Source of the DNA: Clostridia bacterium
GTDB lineage: Bacteria; Bacillota; Clostridia; Oscillospirales; CAG-272
Assembly: GCA_017382615.1 (NCBI GenBank)
Contig: JAFNZX010000028.1
Coordinates: forward strand, 1-5,629
Direction of reading: 5' to 3'
DNA: 5,629 nucleotides
Shown here piece after piece: positions 1 through 5,327 of the stretch. Below the pieces are notes generated by a model. That model ran no database searches. It saw only the letters and a program-made list of their open reading frames with translations, and had not been told where the DNA came from. Made by a program: the position numbers and the translations under genes. The stretch's first letter is position 1. Every line of letters starts with the position of its first letter.

Positions 1-1102
1 ATTCAAGAGCTGCATGGCGGCAGGTATCACCGTCAAACATGGAAAGCTGCTGCTCCCCGTGATCGATCAGCCCGCACGCACTCACCCCGATGCTGCGCAG
101 GGGCTTGCCGTCGTGAAAGGTATCGTACAGCGTCATTGCCTCACGCCAAAGGTCGTTTTCAAGGCACGTAGCCGCCGTGCCCTTTTGCCGCTGCTTCCAA
201 GCAAGATCGGTCGTGCGCAAGGACAGCTTGACCGTGGTGCAGCGCATATCTGCCTCGCGCAGCCGCGTGGCAACGCTTTGGCAAAGCTGCGCCAGCACGA
301 TCTCGGCATCGCGCCGCGTGACCATATCCACGGGCGTGGTGGTGCTGTTGCCGATACTTTTGACGGGGTACTCCTGCCCGTCCAGCAGCACGGGAGAACC
401 GTCCATGCCGTTGGCGAACCGCCACGCCATAAGCCCGTTTTTGCCAAGGGCACCCTCCAGCAGCGCGGGGTCGGTACGCGCCAAGTCCCCCACCGTGCGA
501 ATCTGCATATACCAAAATTTTTTCACAGTCGAACGCCCCACGAAGATCAGATCCCCCACAGGCAGAGTCCACAGCAGCTCTCGGAAGTTCTCGCGCGTGA
601 TCACCGTGACCGCGTCCGGCTTTTTGTAATCGCTCCCCATTTTGGCAAAGATCTTATTAAACGACACCCCTACCGACACGGTCACGCCCAGCTCACTTTT
701 GACCGCGCACCGTATCTCGTTTGCGATCACTTCACCGTAATTCTCGCCCCACAGCCTGCCGTTTCCCGTCACGTCCAGCCAGCATTCGTCAATGCCAAAG
801 CTCTCTATGCGGTCGGTGTACCGCGCGTAAATGCCGCGCGCCTTGTCCGAGATCTGCTTATACCTGTCCATATGCGGCGGCAGCAGCACAAGACCGGGGC
901 ACTTGCTGCGCGCCTCGGCAATGCTCTCCCCCGTCTGCACGCCAAAGGTTTTGGCAACCTGATTTTTGGCTAAGATGATGCCGTGCCGCGCCTCGACGTC
1001 CCCCGCCACCGCCACGGGCTGCGACCACAGCTCGGGTCTGTCCGCACACTCGACCGACGCGAAAAAATTGTTCATATCCACGTGTAAAATAACGCGATCC
1101 AC
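1..1102 (-). CDS. dinB: DNA polymerase IV, Y-family translesion polymerase (3' end outside window)
   Basis: This is a low-fidelity DNA polymerase that copies past damaged bases in the cytoplasm. The 367 codons visible read from a GTG start through to the window edge, so the stop lies outside. The palm begins with HVDMNNFFASVE: D9 is a metal ligand and F14 fits the steric-gate position. The second catalytic motif is SFGIDECWLD, with D105 and E106. A thumb helix-hairpin-helix stretch (STVKKF...TVGDL, about 181-207) follows, then the little-finger start KSIGN (238-242). QQLSMF (351-356) matches the beta-clamp binding motif usually found near the C-terminus, so few residues are probably missing. 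GTG is chosen because GGGAGGT lies just upstream and DinB proteins normally start this close to HVDM. Two LexA boxes in its promoter show SOS control. DinB rather than UmuC or PolY2 is inferred from overall motif order. Confidence 0.95.
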   Translation of the reverse strand, partial: MDRVILHVDMNNFFASVECADRPELWSQPVAVAGDVEARHGIILAKNQVAKTFGVQTGESIAEARSKCPGLVLLPPHMDRYKQISDKARGIYARYTDRIESFGIDECWLDVTGNGRLWGENYGEVIANEIRCAVKSELGVTVSVGVSFNKIFAKMGSDYKKPDAVTVITRENFRELLWTLPVGDLIFVGRSTVKKFWYMQIRTVGDLARTDPALLEGALGKNGLMAWRFANGMDGSPVLLDGQEYPVKSIGNSTTTPVDMVTRRDAEIVLAQLCQSVATRLREADMRCTTVKLSLRTTDLAWKQRQKGTAATCLENDLWREAMTLYDTFHDGKPLRSIGVSACGLIDHGEQQLSMFDGDTCRHAALE

Positions 1103-1108
1103 CTCTGC

Positions 1109-1115
1109 ACCTCCC
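1109..1115 (-). promoter_or_regulatory. Ribosome binding site of the polymerase IV gene
   Basis: On the minus strand the sequence reads GGGAGGT, ending six bases before the GTG start. It decides the GTG start, because the next in-frame ATG lies inside the conserved HVDM motif. Confidence 0.8.
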
Positions 1116-1120
1116 AATAT

Positions 1121-1134
1121 AGAACATTTGTTCT
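1121..1134. promoter_or_regulatory. LexA operator 2 (SOS box) at the transcription start
   Basis: This is a second copy identical to operator 1 over all 14 bases, starting exactly 30 bp from it. It covers roughly the first 15 transcribed bases. The spacing is close to three helical turns, so two LexA dimers would sit on about the same face of the DNA. Confidence 0.88.
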
Positions 1135-1142
1135 GTATGAGT

Positions 1143-1171
1143 ATTATAGCAGAACATTTGTTCTGTGTCAA
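1143..1171 (-). promoter_or_regulatory. Consensus sigma-A promoter of the polymerase IV gene
   Basis: On the minus strand a perfect TTGACA (1166-1171) and a perfect TATAAT (1143-1148) are separated by 17 bases. Transcription should begin near 1136, giving a leader of roughly 34 bases. A promoter this strong must be held down by a repressor, which fits the LexA operator filling its spacer. Confidence 0.9.
1151..1164. promoter_or_regulatory. LexA operator 1 (SOS box) in the promoter spacer
   Basis: AGAACATTTGTTCT has perfect six-base arms (AGAACA/TGTTCT) around a two-base centre. It contains the GAAC-N4-GTTC core of Firmicutes LexA boxes. It lies between the -35 and -10 boxes, so bound LexA would block RNA polymerase. 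Confidence 0.9.
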
Positions 1172-1372
1172 GTGGAAAAATTGCACAAAACGGTGCGCGT
1201 ATTTTCTTATCATCAAGGCAATTGACAGCAGCGTACAAGGGCTGCCGCCCCACTCTGTGCGATTTTGGCGCACAATACTGCATATTGTATGGGATTACAC
1301 CCATCGGCACAGTATTTTGCGATTTTCGGCGATTTTTCGGACAAAAAAGTTGGTATTTTTATGCTTTTTTTC

Positions 1373-1401
1373 TTGACAAAGCACGCCCGCTATGATATAA
1401 T
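1373..1401 (+). promoter_or_regulatory. Consensus sigma-A promoter of the SH3-domain lipoprotein gene
   Basis: TTGACA (1373-1378) and TATAAT (1396-1401) are both perfect and separated by 17 bases. Transcription should start near 1408, giving a leader of about 60 bases that contains a small hairpin (CGGG at 1420-1423 with CCCG at 1430-1433). An 18-bp dyad lies across the -10 box (see findings). Confidence 0.9.
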
Positions 1402-1453
1402 AGCGATAAGAATGAAAATCGGGCAATGTCCCGTGCAAAAAGAACAAAAAAAC

Positions 1454-1460
1454 GGAGGAA
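1454..1460 (+). promoter_or_regulatory. Ribosome binding site of the lipoprotein gene
   Basis: GGAGGAA lies nine bases before the ATG at 1470, in an A-rich unstructured stretch. It supports that start, which also gives an intact signal peptide. Confidence 0.8.
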
Positions 1461-1469
1461 AAAACAACG

Positions 1470-2306
1470 ATGAAAAAGCTTCTCATCATCGCACTTGCAC
1501 TCATGCTCGCACTTTCTCTGGTTGCTTGCAACAAGAATAATGGCGACGAAAACGAATCCAACAATGAAATCATTCTCAATCCCAACGGCACCGGCGAAGG
1601 CGTCGGCACCGGCGATCCCTCTACCGGCAACAACGGAAACGGCGGCAACACCGATACCCCTATCGTAGAGGAAGTATTCACCGAGCTTGAGCAGACTATT
1701 TTCATCGTAGCAGACGTTGCTAGCGTTCGCTCCGAGGCAAGAATTGCAGACGAGACCCTGATTGATTACGCTACCAAGGATACCGAATTCAAGAGCGTTG
1801 CCTACAGCGCAAATTGGTTCAAGATTGAATATGAGGTAGAGGTAGAAGAAACCACCGAGGCTGCTACCGAGGCTGCCACCGATGCAGCTGCTCCCGCTTC
1901 CGAGGAAGCAACCACCGAAGCAGACGCTACTACCGAGGCAGAAACCGAGGCTGCTCCCAAGACCGAGACCGTTGTTGCATACGTACACAAGTCCGTAGCT
2001 TGCGTAAAGGATCTGACCGCAGCTGACCTGGAAGAGCCTCTGACCTTGTACGTTATCGCTGCTGCTCTGTACGTAAGATCCTACTATGATTTCGACGCAC
2101 AGAACAACATGATGTGCACCCTGCAGCAGGGTGACGAGGTAACCGCAATTGCTAAGGGCAACGGCTGGTACAAGATCCAGCTCTCTGACGATGCGCAGGG
2201 TAATCCCGTATTCGGTTACATCTCCTCCAACGAAAAGTACGTTTCCACCACCAAGCCTGAGGAAACCACCGTTGCAGAGGAGCAGACCACCGTGGCTGCT
2301 GAATAA
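1470..2306 (+). CDS. Secreted lipoprotein with two bacterial SH3-like domains
   Basis: This is a 278-residue lipoprotein that should be anchored to the outer face of the cytoplasmic membrane. Residues 1-19 are a signal peptide (MKK, then a Leu/Ala core) and LVAC is the lipobox, with lipidated C20. Residues 21-64 are an Asn/Gly-rich linker. The first SH3-like domain spans about 75-176: VASVRS, then WFKIE, then AYVHKSVACV. A Thr/Glu/Ala-rich stretch (about 122-168) interrupts it in one loop. The second domain spans about 191-249: LYVRS, then GDEV, then GWYKIQL, then FGYISS. The tail (250-278) is again Thr/Glu-rich. SH3-like domains of this type often bind cell wall peptide or sugar, but no enzymatic domain is present and the ligand is unknown. 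The strong promoter and a different codon choice from the polymerase (GCT/GCA, GTA/GTT instead of GCG, GTG) suggest high expression. No specific gene name is recognised. Confidence 0.85.
   Translation: MKKLLIIALALMLALSLVACNKNNGDENESNNEIILNPNGTGEGVGTGDPSTGNNGNGGNTDTPIVEEVFTELEQTIFIVADVASVRSEARIADETLIDYATKDTEFKSVAYSANWFKIEYEVEVEETTEAATEAATDAAAPASEEATTEADATTEAETEAAPKTETVVAYVHKSVACVKDLTAADLEEPLTLYVIAAALYVRSYYDFDAQNNMMCTLQQGDEVTAIAKGNGWYKIQLSDDAQGNPVFGYISSNEKYVSTTKPEETTVAEEQTTVAAE
1849..1970 (+). repeat. Degenerate Thr-Glu-Ala coding repeat inside the lipoprotein gene
   Basis: Units close to ACCGAGGCTGCT (Thr-Glu-Ala-Ala) recur with varied third positions and some insertions. They encode the acidic insert at about residues 127-167. 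The units are imperfect, so this is an old or protein-selected repeat and not a recent slippage product. Confidence 0.65.
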
Positions 2307-2323
2307 TTCAATCAAATAAAATC

Positions 2324-2350
2324 AAGGGGTTGTCGCAGGACAGCCCCTTT
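2324..2350 (+). terminator. Terminator after the lipoprotein gene
   Basis: An 11-bp stem (2324-2334 with 2339-2349, one G-U pair) encloses the loop GCAG. It starts 18 bases after the stop codon. The following T-run is short (TTT, then ACGTTTA), so termination may be incomplete on this strand. Confidence 0.7.
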
Positions 2351-2367
2351 ACGTTTACATAGGTGCA

Positions 2368-2423
2368 GGCGACCATCGGTCGTCCCACGCGATCGGTTCG
2401 GACGTGCAATGCACGCCCCTACA
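2368..2423. repeat. Short palindromic repeat, copy 1
   Basis: This 56-bp unit is identical to the unit at 2449-2504 except at one base (G2396 against A2477). It contains two hairpins: GACC-ATC-GGTC and CGTGC-AAT-GCACG. Its left end is altered relative to copy 2 by an extra TGCA-like insertion (TAGGTGCAGGCG against TAGGGGCG). It is non-coding and lies between two terminators of convergent genes. Confidence 0.85.
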
Positions 2424-2443
2424 ATGTTTTGACCGAATTCCTC

Positions 2444-2503
2444 GTAGGGGCGACCATCGGTCGTCCCACGCGATCGATTCGGACGTGCAATGCACGCCCC
2501 TAC
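2444..2503. repeat. Short palindromic repeat, copy 2 with intact inverted ends
   Basis: This 60-bp unit begins GTAGGGGCG and ends CGCCCCTAC, a perfect 9-bp terminal inverted repeat. Inside are the same two hairpins as copy 1, which lies 81 bp upstream. The shape resembles REP or small MITE-like elements that settle between genes. No transposase is present here. Confidence 0.85.
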
Positions 2504-2529
2504 ATGGCATATAAATTCTTATTTGCGCA

Positions 2530-2561
2530 AAAAAACGACCGCCTTACGACGGTCGTTTTTT
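2530..2561. terminator. Bidirectional terminator, mainly for the histidine kinase operon
   Basis: A perfect 12-bp stem (2530-2541 with 2550-2561) has an 8-base loop. The arms are AAAAAACGACCG and CGGTCGTTTTTT, so each strand ends in a T-run. On the minus strand it follows the kinase stop codon by only a few bases. On the plus strand it would catch readthrough from the lipoprotein gene. Confidence 0.92.
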
Positions 2562-2566
2562 ATCAT

Positions 2567-4087
2567 TTATGCCTGTTCACCGTCCGAATTGTCAACGTCC
2601 AGCTCAAACCAGAAGGTCGATCCCTGCCCTACTTGGCTATCCACGCCATAGGCAGCCCTGTGGCGCTCGAGCACGGTCTTAACGATAGAAAGTCCCAGAC
2701 CCGTACCGACCACCGCACGCTTGTGCACGCGGTCTACCTTATAGTATCTGTCCCAGATCAAAGGGATCTGATCCTCAGAAATACCCACACCGTGGTCAAT
2801 AACCGAAATACGCACCTTGCCGTCGCGGCACTCCTGCCGTACGAGCACGGTCTTATCCTCACCGGCATAGTTGATACCGTTGTTGATCAGATTGTACAGC
2901 ACGCGCAGCATCATGGCTCTGTCCGCGTTCACGATCACGTGGCGATCGTATTCAAACAGCACGGCATATCCGTCCTGCGAGCGCAGCTTATCGTAACGCT
3001 CTACGCTGACCTGCAGCTGCTCGGTCAAATCAAACGGCTCGCGACTCAGCTCGGCAGCATCTGCCTGCAGGCGCGAAATATCCAGCAGCGCATTCACCAG
3101 CTCGGAAAGTCGCTCGGTCTCATCAATAATGGTTTGCATATTCTCAGGGGTGTTCTCTCCGGGAATATCGCGCATGATCTCGCCGTACCCCTTGATCATG
3201 GTCAAGGGTGTGCGCAGGTCGTGCGATACGTTGGCTATCAGCTCCTTTTGGAGGCGGTCGTTCTTGGAAAGCTCCTTGGAGGCGTAATTCAAGGTAGCGG
3301 CAAGCTCCTTGGTCTCCCTATAGCCCTCCCCTTCAAACTGTACGTCGTAATTGCCCGTTGCCAGCTGCTTTGCCGCCTGGTTCATGCGCACGATCGGAGA
3401 AATGATGCTGCGCGCAAACACCATTGCCATAAGCAGTGCAAGACCGACAAAGATGACCGATATCCAGATAAACTGCATGCGCAACGTCTGCACCGTGGCA
3501 CGCAAGGGAGTCAGCTCGGAGTTGAGCATAACCACGTAGGGCGTGCCGTCTGCGGCATAGCAGATATCCACGCTGATCATGCTCATGCGTTCGGTAAAGA
3601 TCTGCTTACCGCTGTGCACAATATCCTCACTCGTCTGCTCCTCGGTGATCTCATGCGCCTGCGTGGTCATCGGTCTGACGGTGCTGTAGTGCCCCTGCTC
3701 GTGCAAAGCTCTTTGATAAAGCTTATCCAACGTACGGCTATTGATATGGTGCAAGAAGCAGGACTCCGCGGCGTTGACGTCTGCAATCTCAGCAAGCCCT
3801 CCCTGCTCTACGGCAAACACGCGCACACAAATACGATATTCGTCCGCATGATTGATCACGCTTTTGCTCAATTCCGATTTTCCGTTCTCCAAGGAGACCT
3901 CAATCATTTCAAACACGTGCTCCATTTCGTTGATTTTGGTGTAGCGGTAAAATACGTTTAGCAGCATAACCTGGAACACGAACAGCACCACCAAAAGCAG
4001 CATCATAAAAATCAGAAAATAAAACAGCAGCTTGGTAGAAACGCTTACACCGGGATACGGACGTTTTCCTCTATCTCCCTTACCCAT
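2567..4087 (-). CDS. Membrane sensor histidine kinase of a two-component system
   Basis: This 506-residue kinase senses an outside signal, phosphorylates itself and passes the phosphate to the regulator encoded just upstream. The order is: basic N-terminus, membrane segment (about 20-45), extracytoplasmic domain (about 46-204), second membrane segment (206-226), HAMP linker (about 227-280) and the HisKA dimerisation domain with SHDLRTP, where H289 is the phosphorylation site. The ATPase domain follows: N-box NLINNGINYA (N403), G1 box DHGVGI (431-436), an F-box-like IWDRYYKVD (444-452) and G2 box GTGLGLSIVK (461-470). All catalytic motifs look intact. The ATG overlaps the regulator's TGA by one base (TGATG), with GAGG seven bases upstream, so translation is probably coupled. 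The outside domain is not one I can name, so the signal is unknown. Confidence 0.95.
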   Translation of the reverse strand: MGKGDRGKRPYPGVSVSTKLLFYFLIFMMLLLVVLFVFQVMLLNVFYRYTKINEMEHVFEMIEVSLENGKSELSKSVINHADEYRICVRVFAVEQGGLAEIADVNAAESCFLHHINSRTLDKLYQRALHEQGHYSTVRPMTTQAHEITEEQTSEDIVHSGKQIFTERMSMISVDICYAADGTPYVVMLNSELTPLRATVQTLRMQFIWISVIFVGLALLMAMVFARSIISPIVRMNQAAKQLATGNYDVQFEGEGYRETKELAATLNYASKELSKNDRLQKELIANVSHDLRTPLTMIKGYGEIMRDIPGENTPENMQTIIDETERLSELVNALLDISRLQADAAELSREPFDLTEQLQVSVERYDKLRSQDGYAVLFEYDRHVIVNADRAMMLRVLYNLINNGINYAGEDKTVLVRQECRDGKVRISVIDHGVGISEDQIPLIWDRYYKVDRVHKRAVVGTGLGLSIVKTVLERHRAAYGVDSQVGQGSTFWFELDVDNSDGEQA

Positions 4088-4782
4088 CAGTTTTCCTCAA
4101 AGCGATAGCCCATACCGCGCAGCGTTACGATATACGCGCTGTACCTGCCAAGGCTCTTACGCAACAGCTTGATGTGGGTATCCAACGTTCTTGCATCGCC
4201 GTAAAAATCGTATCCCCACACCTCGCTGATCAGCTTTTCACGCGAGAGCGCGATGTTGCGGTTTTCCAGCATATAAAAGAACAGGTCGTATTCCTTGGGC
4301 GACATTTCCACACGCTGACCGTCTATGTATACGATACGCGCTGTCAAATCGGCGCGCAGCCCACCGCCGTCCAGCTCCACGATCTGATTTTGCGGTCTTT
4401 GCTGCGCCTGCTCCGCAGTTCTGCCCACGCGCTTGAGCACTGCCTCAATGCGCAGCATCAGCTCCTTGGGGGAGAAGGGCTTGACCACGTAGTCGTCAAT
4501 GCCCAGCTCAAAGCCGTTGATCTTATCGTATTCCTCACCGCGTGCGGATAGCATGATAATGGGCGTTTCGGTGATCTTGCGGATCTCGCGGCAAGCAGAA
4601 AAGCCGTCCAGCTCGGGCATCATGATGTCCATAATGATCATGTCGTAAGCATTCTCGCGGCACTTGTACACCGCGTCCATGCCGTCGGTCGCTTCGGTGA
4701 CCTTATGTCCCTCAAACTCCGCGTACTTGCGGATAATGGCGCGAATGCGCGATTCGTCGTCTACTACTAAAATGTGATACAT
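4087..4782 (-). CDS. OmpR/PhoB-family response regulator
   Basis: This 231-residue DNA-binding regulator is the partner of the kinase encoded directly after it. The receiver domain (about 1-120) has the acidic pair D8 and D9, phospho-acceptor D52 in IIMDIMMP, the switch serine S79 in MLSA and K101 in VKPF. A Gln-rich linker (about 122-132) joins it to a winged-helix domain (about 135-231). That domain carries the family motifs MSPKEYDLFFYML, REKLISEVWGYDF, RTLDTHIKLLRKSLG and the wing TLRGMGYRFE. The start is supported by AAGGGAGGT four bases upstream and by the usual position of the receiver's first strand (HILVVDDE). Its targets cannot be read from the window. The operon may regulate itself, as is common in the family, but no clear direct-repeat operator was identified. 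Confidence 0.96.
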   Translation of the reverse strand: MYHILVVDDESRIRAIIRKYAEFEGHKVTEATDGMDAVYKCRENAYDMIIMDIMMPELDGFSACREIRKITETPIIMLSARGEEYDKINGFELGIDDYVVKPFSPKELMLRIEAVLKRVGRTAEQAQQRPQNQIVELDGGGLRADLTARIVYIDGQRVEMSPKEYDLFFYMLENRNIALSREKLISEVWGYDFYGDARTLDTHIKLLRKSLGRYSAYIVTLRGMGYRFEEN

Positions 4783-4786
4783 ATTT

Positions 4787-4795
4787 ACCTCCCTT
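4787..4795 (-). promoter_or_regulatory. Ribosome binding site of the response regulator gene
   Basis: On the minus strand AAGGGAGGT ends four bases before the ATG. This near-perfect anti-16S match supports the chosen start. Confidence 0.8.
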
Positions 4796-4826
4796 GTGTC
4801 GTAATGAGGCAGATTTTGCTATTTAC

Positions 4827-4832
4827 ATTATA
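4827..4832 (-). promoter_or_regulatory. Probable -10 box of the two-component operon
   Basis: A perfect TATAAT on the minus strand lies in an AT-rich run about 45 bases before the start codon. No good -35 hexamer is found at 16-18 bases; the best position reads ATATGA. A promoter with a weak -35 often needs an activator, which would fit autoregulation, but that is inference. Confidence 0.5.
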
Positions 4833-4943
4833 TATAACCTTTGTGACCGTCATATGAAGAAATCAAAAAAAGTCGTTGAATTTCGGGAATGAATGTGTCA
4901 TCCTAAGCGGAGAGCGTAGCCCGGAGTCGAACTTTTAGCGCGA

Positions 4944-5019
4944 GCCACGATATCGGGGACTGTCCCCTGTGTCGTGTCCGCAGGACATGATACTGCGGGA
5001 CTGTCCCCCGTGTCGTGGC
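4944..5019. repeat. 76-bp nested imperfect palindrome
   Basis: The outer arms GCCACGA (4944-4950) and TCGTGGC (5013-5019) enclose two near-copies of GGGGACTGTCCCC (4955-4967, and 4997-5009 with changes). A central stem, TGTCC-GCA-GGACA (4975-4987), extends further with wobble pairs. The whole centres on about 4981. It can fold as one long hairpin or as three separate ones. Confidence 0.75.
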
Positions 5020-5110
5020 GATGCGGGATCTGTGAACGGTTTATGACACGTCTGCTTAGCCAAAGTAACAATTCCGCGCAAAAAACATATCAAAAATCGT
5101 TCGGAGATCC

Positions 5111-5134
5111 TCAAAACGCTAACCCGCGTTTTGA
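5111..5134. repeat. Hairpin with 9-bp perfect stem
   Basis: TCAAAACGC (5111-5119) pairs with GCGTTTTGA (5126-5134) around the loop TAACCC. It shares its last base with the next hairpin. Confidence 0.7.
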
Positions 5135-5173
5135 CTTTCAAAAATCAGCAATTCGTTGCAGATTTTTGAAAGT
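5134..5173. repeat. Hairpin with 13-bp perfect stem and TTCG loop
   Basis: ACTTTCAAAAATC (5134-5146) pairs with GATTTTTGAAAGT (5161-5173). After one A-A mismatch a further GCAA/TTGC stem closes on a TTCG loop (5152-5155). No T-run follows, so it is not a typical terminator. Confidence 0.75.
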
Positions 5174-5180
5174 TCGACTC

Positions 5181-5206
5181 GAAAACACCCGCACCGGGGT
5201 GTTTTC
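5181..5206. repeat. Hairpin with 10-bp perfect stem
   Basis: GAAAACACCC (5181-5190) pairs with GGGTGTTTTC (5197-5206) around the loop GCACCG. It lies between the TCGACTC and CGCTCAGGATGACA segments of the right end of the repeat island. Confidence 0.75.
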
Positions 5207-5279
5207 TCGCTCAGGATGACACACGGTGGGATGAGCAAAAACTTTTCAAAATAAAAACCACAAAAGCGGTGTATGACGC

Positions 5280-5308
5280 TTGTTTTTTAGCGCGTTTTTT
5301 GGTATAAT
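5280..5308 (+). promoter_or_regulatory. Extended -10 promoter of the queG-like gene
   Basis: TATAAT (5303-5308) is preceded by TG-G, forming an extended -10 (TGGTATAAT). The -35 position reads TTGTTT (5280-5285) at 17 bases, matching only the TTG. The extended -10 would compensate. Transcription should begin near 5315, giving a leader of about 78 bases. Confidence 0.75.
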
Positions 5309-5327
5309 GGAGAAAACGCTATGATGC

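Larger units (their letters stand above)
4894..5223. repeat. Repeat island bounded by inverted repeats (MITE-like, non-coding)
   Basis: The ends are TGTGTCATCCTAAGCG (4894-4909) and its inverted copy with one mismatch (5208-5223). Further in, GAGTCGAACTTT on the left is matched by AAAGTTCGACTC at 5169-5180. The interior holds a 76-bp nested palindrome and three more hairpins. No target-site duplication is visible beside the ends. The 81-codon open frame inside (4974-5219) runs through these palindromes and has no ribosome binding site, so it is not taken as a gene. It may be one element or several small repeats inserted into one another. Confidence 0.65.

Noticed and set aside
14..973. Plus-strand open frame of 319 codons
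   Set aside because: It lies antisense to the polymerase IV gene, whose protein has every Y-family motif in order. The plus-strand product has no recognisable domain and reflects the GC-rich third positions of the real gene.
1359..2315. Minus-strand open frame of 318 codons over the lipoprotein gene
   Set aside because: The plus-strand gene has a promoter, ribosome binding site, signal peptide, lipobox and terminator. The antisense product is Gly/Leu/Val-rich, as expected from reversing such a coding region.
2360..2510. The two 56-bp repeats as a short CRISPR array
   Set aside because: There are only two units, they are strongly palindromic throughout with inverted ends, the unique segment between them is about 25 bp, and no cas gene is present.
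2363..3961. Plus-strand open frame of 532 codons over the histidine kinase gene
   Set aside because: It begins inside the short repeats, runs through a terminator and lies antisense to a kinase with all catalytic boxes. It has no ribosome binding site of note and no domain.
4974..5219. Plus-strand open frame of 81 codons, and a minus-strand one at 4935-5141
   Set aside because: Both read through the palindromes of the repeat island, have no ribosome binding site and give low-credibility proteins.
5263..5288. AAGCG/CGCTT stem followed by a T-run as a terminator
   Set aside because: The stem is only five base pairs with a seven-base loop, and no gene ends upstream on this strand. The T-run overlaps the -35 position of the next promoter.
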